A stretch of DNA of 8,472 bases from Synergistaceae bacterium (lineage in GTDB: Bacteria > Synergistota > Synergistia > Synergistales > Aminobacteriaceae), in the NCBI GenBank assembly GCA_017458545.1, contig JAFTBA010000144.1:1-8472 (forward strand). Reading direction: 5' to 3'. Below the pieces are notes generated by a model that had not been told where the DNA came from, did no database searches, and saw only the letters and a list, made by a program, of their open reading frames with translations. The position numbers and the translations under genes are program-made. Position 1 is the first letter of the stretch. Each line of letters begins with the position of its first letter. Shown piece by piece: positions 6,562 through 8,472 of this stretch.

Positions 6562-8169
6562 TTATCTCCGTCTCCTCTTCTCCTCGTCAGGGAACAACCC
6601 GAACTTAGACAGCCCTGCTATCCCCTGTTCGAGCCTCGACACAGCCAGAGGCATCAGCTCTACTATAACATGATTATCCTTCAGCCTTATCGCTCCTACC
6701 TCTGAACGTTCAACCTTCAGCGCACGGCACATAGCGTTCAGCACATGGCCTACGTCCTGCGCCTGACTGCTCCTGAAACGCTTGAATGCTCCTTTAGGTT
6801 TAGAGGGCTGATTTTTGGACTGTGATTTGGGACGCTGTGAGGGCTTTTTGTTACGGCGTTCCTGTTCGCGCTGAAGCTCGCGGTCTAATGCGTAACCTTT
6901 ATTGCGTGTGCTGAGTACTGCAAGAAGTTTAGCGATAATCACTTTTGGTTCGGCACGGGTCATCAGATCACCGGCCCACTTAACGCACTCACCGTAATCA
7001 GCGTCAACAGGTGCGGCAAAAATTTCCTGTTCAGCAGAATCCCTCCATGCACTTCTGATTTTGTCGATACCGGGTATATCGAGCCATTCAGTTTTTATGT
7101 TAGTACCCCTTAACATCTCCCTGAAACGTCCTATTTCAGGCGGTGCAAGCAATACTATATTCACTCCCTCATGACCTGCGCGCCCTGTTCTGCCGCTCCT
7201 GTGAATGAATGTTTCCCTGTCATCGGGAAGTCCTAACTGTATAACATGACTCACTCCCTCAATATCGAGGCCGCGTGCAGCCACGTTAGTTGCCACTAAG
7301 CATGGTACTGACCCCGATTTGAACGAGGCAAGTACTGCGTTGCGTTCGCCCTGAGTCATATCGCCCTGTAAAGCAGCTGCACTGAACGAATGATCCTGTA
7401 ATCTCTGGGCAATCTCTATTGATTCCATTTTAGTGTGACAGAAAACGAGAGACCTTGAAGGGTGTTCCCAGAGCAGAATGTCAACTAGTCCTTCAAATCT
7501 TTTCTGAGACGGAATCCTGTAAACCCTGTGAGTAATATCGTCATGCTGTTCACCTTCGTCATCAACAGCCAGTGTAACGGGGTCATTAAGATAACGTCCT
7601 GCGAGTTCGCGTACTTCAGGGGGCATAGTTGCAGAGAACAGCCATCTTCTTCCTGCCGGTATTGCGTCGAGTATGGCTTCGAGTTCGTCGCGGAATCCCA
7701 TATCGAGCATTAAGTCCCCCTCATCTAGCACAACGCTGTGAATCTGATCTGTCTTCAATGTACCGCGCTGAATGTGGTCGCGTACTCTTCCGGGTGTTCC
7801 TGCTATTATTGCTGAGCCGTGCCTTAATGCTTTGAGCTGCGGAACGATGTCCATACCTCCGACCAATGAGGCGCATGATATTTTGAGGAAACGGCCGAGA
7901 TATTCAGCTTCATCGGCTGTTTGCTGAGCGAGTTCGCGTGTCGGTGCGAGAATAAGTATCTGAGGGATTCGCTCGCCTAATTTCATTTCCTGCATTAAGG
8001 GGAGAAGGAATGCGAGTGTTTTACCTGAACCTGTTTTAGCGCGGACGATTAAGTCGTTGTTCCAGTCTTCGGAGAGGACTCTGTCCTGAACTTCCATAGG
8101 TGAAGTGAAGCCGTGTTCATTAAGGGCAGAGAGTAATTCTTTCCTGAGACCGTATGAGTTGAAATCCAA
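6562..8169 (-). CDS. DEAD-box ATP-dependent RNA helicase with DbpA-like RNA-binding domain (DEGD variant)
   Basis: This 535-residue protein carries the two RecA-like domains of DEAD-box helicases, which unwind short RNA duplexes during ribosome assembly and RNA turnover. Motifs in order: Q-motif region FTSPMEVQ (21-28), Walker A AKTGSGKT (44-51), APTRELAQ (75-82), TPGR (125-128), motif II DEGD (149-152, normally DEAD), SAT (179-181), ARGLD (298-302) and HRSGRTGRAG (323-332). A basic, Lys/Gln/Arg-rich linker (427-466) joins to a C-terminal RRM-like domain (about 470-520, with GAIRLKDNHVIVEL) like that of DbpA/CsdA proteins. It ends in an Arg-rich tail. The start is TTG at 8169 with GGAGG 11 bases upstream. 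An in-frame TAA at 8175-8173 limits any extension to a single ATT codon. A promoter lies at 8209-8217 and a hairpin follows the stop. Confidence 0.95.
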   Translation of the reverse strand: MDFNSYGLRKELLSALNEHGFTSPMEVQDRVLSEDWNNDLIVRAKTGSGKTLAFLLPLMQEMKLGERIPQILILAPTRELAQQTADEAEYLGRFLKISCASLVGGMDIVPQLKALRHGSAIIAGTPGRVRDHIQRGTLKTDQIHSVVLDEGDLMLDMGFRDELEAILDAIPAGRRWLFSATMPPEVRELAGRYLNDPVTLAVDDEGEQHDDITHRVYRIPSQKRFEGLVDILLWEHPSRSLVFCHTKMESIEIAQRLQDHSFSAAALQGDMTQGERNAVLASFKSGSVPCLVATNVAARGLDIEGVSHVIQLGLPDDRETFIHRSGRTGRAGHEGVNIVLLAPPEIGRFREMLRGTNIKTEWLDIPGIDKIRSAWRDSAEQEIFAAPVDADYGECVKWAGDLMTRAEPKVIIAKLLAVLSTRNKGYALDRELQREQERRNKKPSQRPKSQSKNQPSKPKGAFKRFRSSQAQDVGHVLNAMCRALKVERSEVGAIRLKDNHVIVELMPLAVSRLEQGIAGLSKFGLFPDEEKRRRR

Positions 8170-8180
8170 AATTTAATATT

Positions 8181-8185
8181 CCTCC
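8181..8185 (-). promoter_or_regulatory. Shine-Dalgarno site for the TTG start of the helicase
   Basis: GGAGG on the minus strand lies 11 bases before the TTG at 8169 and 8 bases before an in-frame ATT at 8172. With a stop codon just upstream and the next in-frame ATG only at residue 25, past the N-terminal helix and inside the Q-motif region, it supports a non-ATG start. Confidence 0.7.
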
Positions 8186-8208
8186 AAAATTTTTGTTGCT
8201 AACGGTGT

Positions 8209-8217
8209 ATTATCGCA
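8209..8217 (-). promoter_or_regulatory. Extended -10 promoter for the helicase gene
   Basis: The minus strand reads TGCGATAAT, one mismatch from a perfect extended -10. The predicted start near 8202 gives a leader of about 33 nt containing the GGAGG site. No good -35 is seen. Confidence 0.5.
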
Positions 8218-8290
8218 CATTATTGCTGTTAAGTGCTTTAATTTTACGGCAGGCATTGAGATTCAATTCAACAAAATCATCAGGTGTCAT
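8210..8290 (-). CDS. Possible very short gene or gene remnant (26 codons)
   Basis: From an ATG at 8290 the frame encodes a plausible hydrophilic peptide beginning MTPDDFVELN and containing ACRKIKAL, and it stops inside the helicase -10 box. An earlier in-frame ATG at 8317 would give 35 residues. No Shine-Dalgarno site is present, only an A-rich stretch. It may be the tail of a decayed gene or chance. I do not recognise it. Confidence 0.2.
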   Translation of the reverse strand: MTPDDFVELNLNACRKIKALNSNNVR

Positions 8291-8305
8291 TATCTTTTTG
8301 AAAAC

Positions 8306-8349
8306 AAGCCGCCACATTCTCGCGACTTTAGTCGTGAGTTAGGCGGCTT
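8306..8349. repeat. Two-tier hairpin resembling an IS200/IS605 end or a terminator
   Basis: AAGCCGCC (8306-8313) pairs perfectly with GGCGGCTT (8342-8349). Inside, CTCGCGAC pairs with GTCGTGAG around TTTA (8319-8338, one G-T wobble). The CGACTTTAGTCG core with flanking AAGCC resembles, from memory, the subterminal hairpin at the right end of IS200/IS605 tnpB elements. No transposase is in the window, so it would be a solo end or relic. On the minus strand the stem is followed by GTTTTC, so it could instead terminate a gene beyond the right edge. Confidence 0.6.
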
Positions 8350-8353
8350 AATC

Positions 8354-8362
8354 TGTTATAAT
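8354..8362 (+). promoter_or_regulatory. Plus-strand extended -10 box near the right edge
   Basis: TGTTATAAT directly follows the two-tier hairpin and points out of the window. The -35 position is weak. It may drive a gene that starts beyond the edge. An ATG at 8462 with a poor AAGG six bases upstream is the only in-window candidate. Confidence 0.35.
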
Positions 8363-8472
8363 ATTTCATCGTAAATATAAGGCGTAGAGATATAGATTTG
8401 CTTATGCAGACACTAACCGCGCATTTTACATAAATCCTTGCTGGTGACAGTAAGGTTGAGCATGAGGGCAAA
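8363..8472. other. Right-edge stretch with no identified gene
   Basis: Together with 8170-8362 this makes about 300 bases without a convincing gene. I checked both strands and see only short frames without family motifs. It could be a 5' leader from the 8354-8362 promoter. I do not recognise a known RNA in it. Confidence 0.4.

Noticed and set aside
8462..8472. ATG at the right edge as the start of a + strand gene
   Set aside because: Only three codons are visible and the AAGG upstream is weak, so it is noted but not called.
8363..8472. Riboswitch or structural RNA at the right edge
   Set aside because: I compared it by eye with c-di-GMP, cobalamin, lysine, TPP and SRP-type motifs and found no convincing match; the sequence is cut by the window edge.

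Overview
The window looks like a compact chromosomal region of an anaerobic bacterium. Genes are tightly packed, Shine-Dalgarno sites are strong (GGAGG), and several sigma-70-type promoters have extended -10 boxes. The gene set (a glucose-type PTS EIIA domain, a small TtcA-like thiolase, a Vat-like acetyltransferase, a DUF2828/vWA protein) fits Firmicutes or a phylum of similar habit such as Synergistota. That placement is an inference; no rRNA or other firm taxonomic marker is present.

Layout: the left edge holds the 3' end of a + strand PTS EIIA domain (2-400). A hairpin that can terminate transcription from both sides (416-447) separates it from a long run of minus-strand genes. Read right to left, these are a DEAD-box RNA helicase (8169-6562), a hexapeptide-repeat acetyltransferase of the Vat/CatB type (6452-5796), a small tail-anchored coiled-coil protein (5766-5425), and a three-gene cluster of a DUF2828/von Willebrand A protein (5209-3761), a TtcA-type PP-loop tRNA thiolase (3740-3036) and the mismatch-repair ATPase MutS (3032-459).

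The last three genes have gaps of 20 and 3 bases and probably form one transcript. It would start at an extended -10 promoter near 5389-5397, run through a structured leader of about 170 nt, and end at the 416-447 hairpin. The small coiled-coil gene has its own near-identical promoter, which overlaps the stop codon of the acetyltransferase gene. The helicase gene starts with TTG and has its own promoter. The right edge (8170-8472) has no convincing full gene. It holds a two-tier hairpin resembling an IS200/IS605 end or a terminator, a + strand extended -10 box, and a short possible gene remnant.

The points most worth a second look are the long structured leader in front of the DUF2828/vWA gene (this protein class recalls Ro60/Rsr, whose Y RNAs are often encoded next door), a DEGD version of helicase motif II, a Vat-like acetyltransferase with no visible Shine-Dalgarno site and a -10 box almost touching its start, the right-edge hairpin, and a strand-composition gradient that recurs inside several genes. 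None of these proves a new system.
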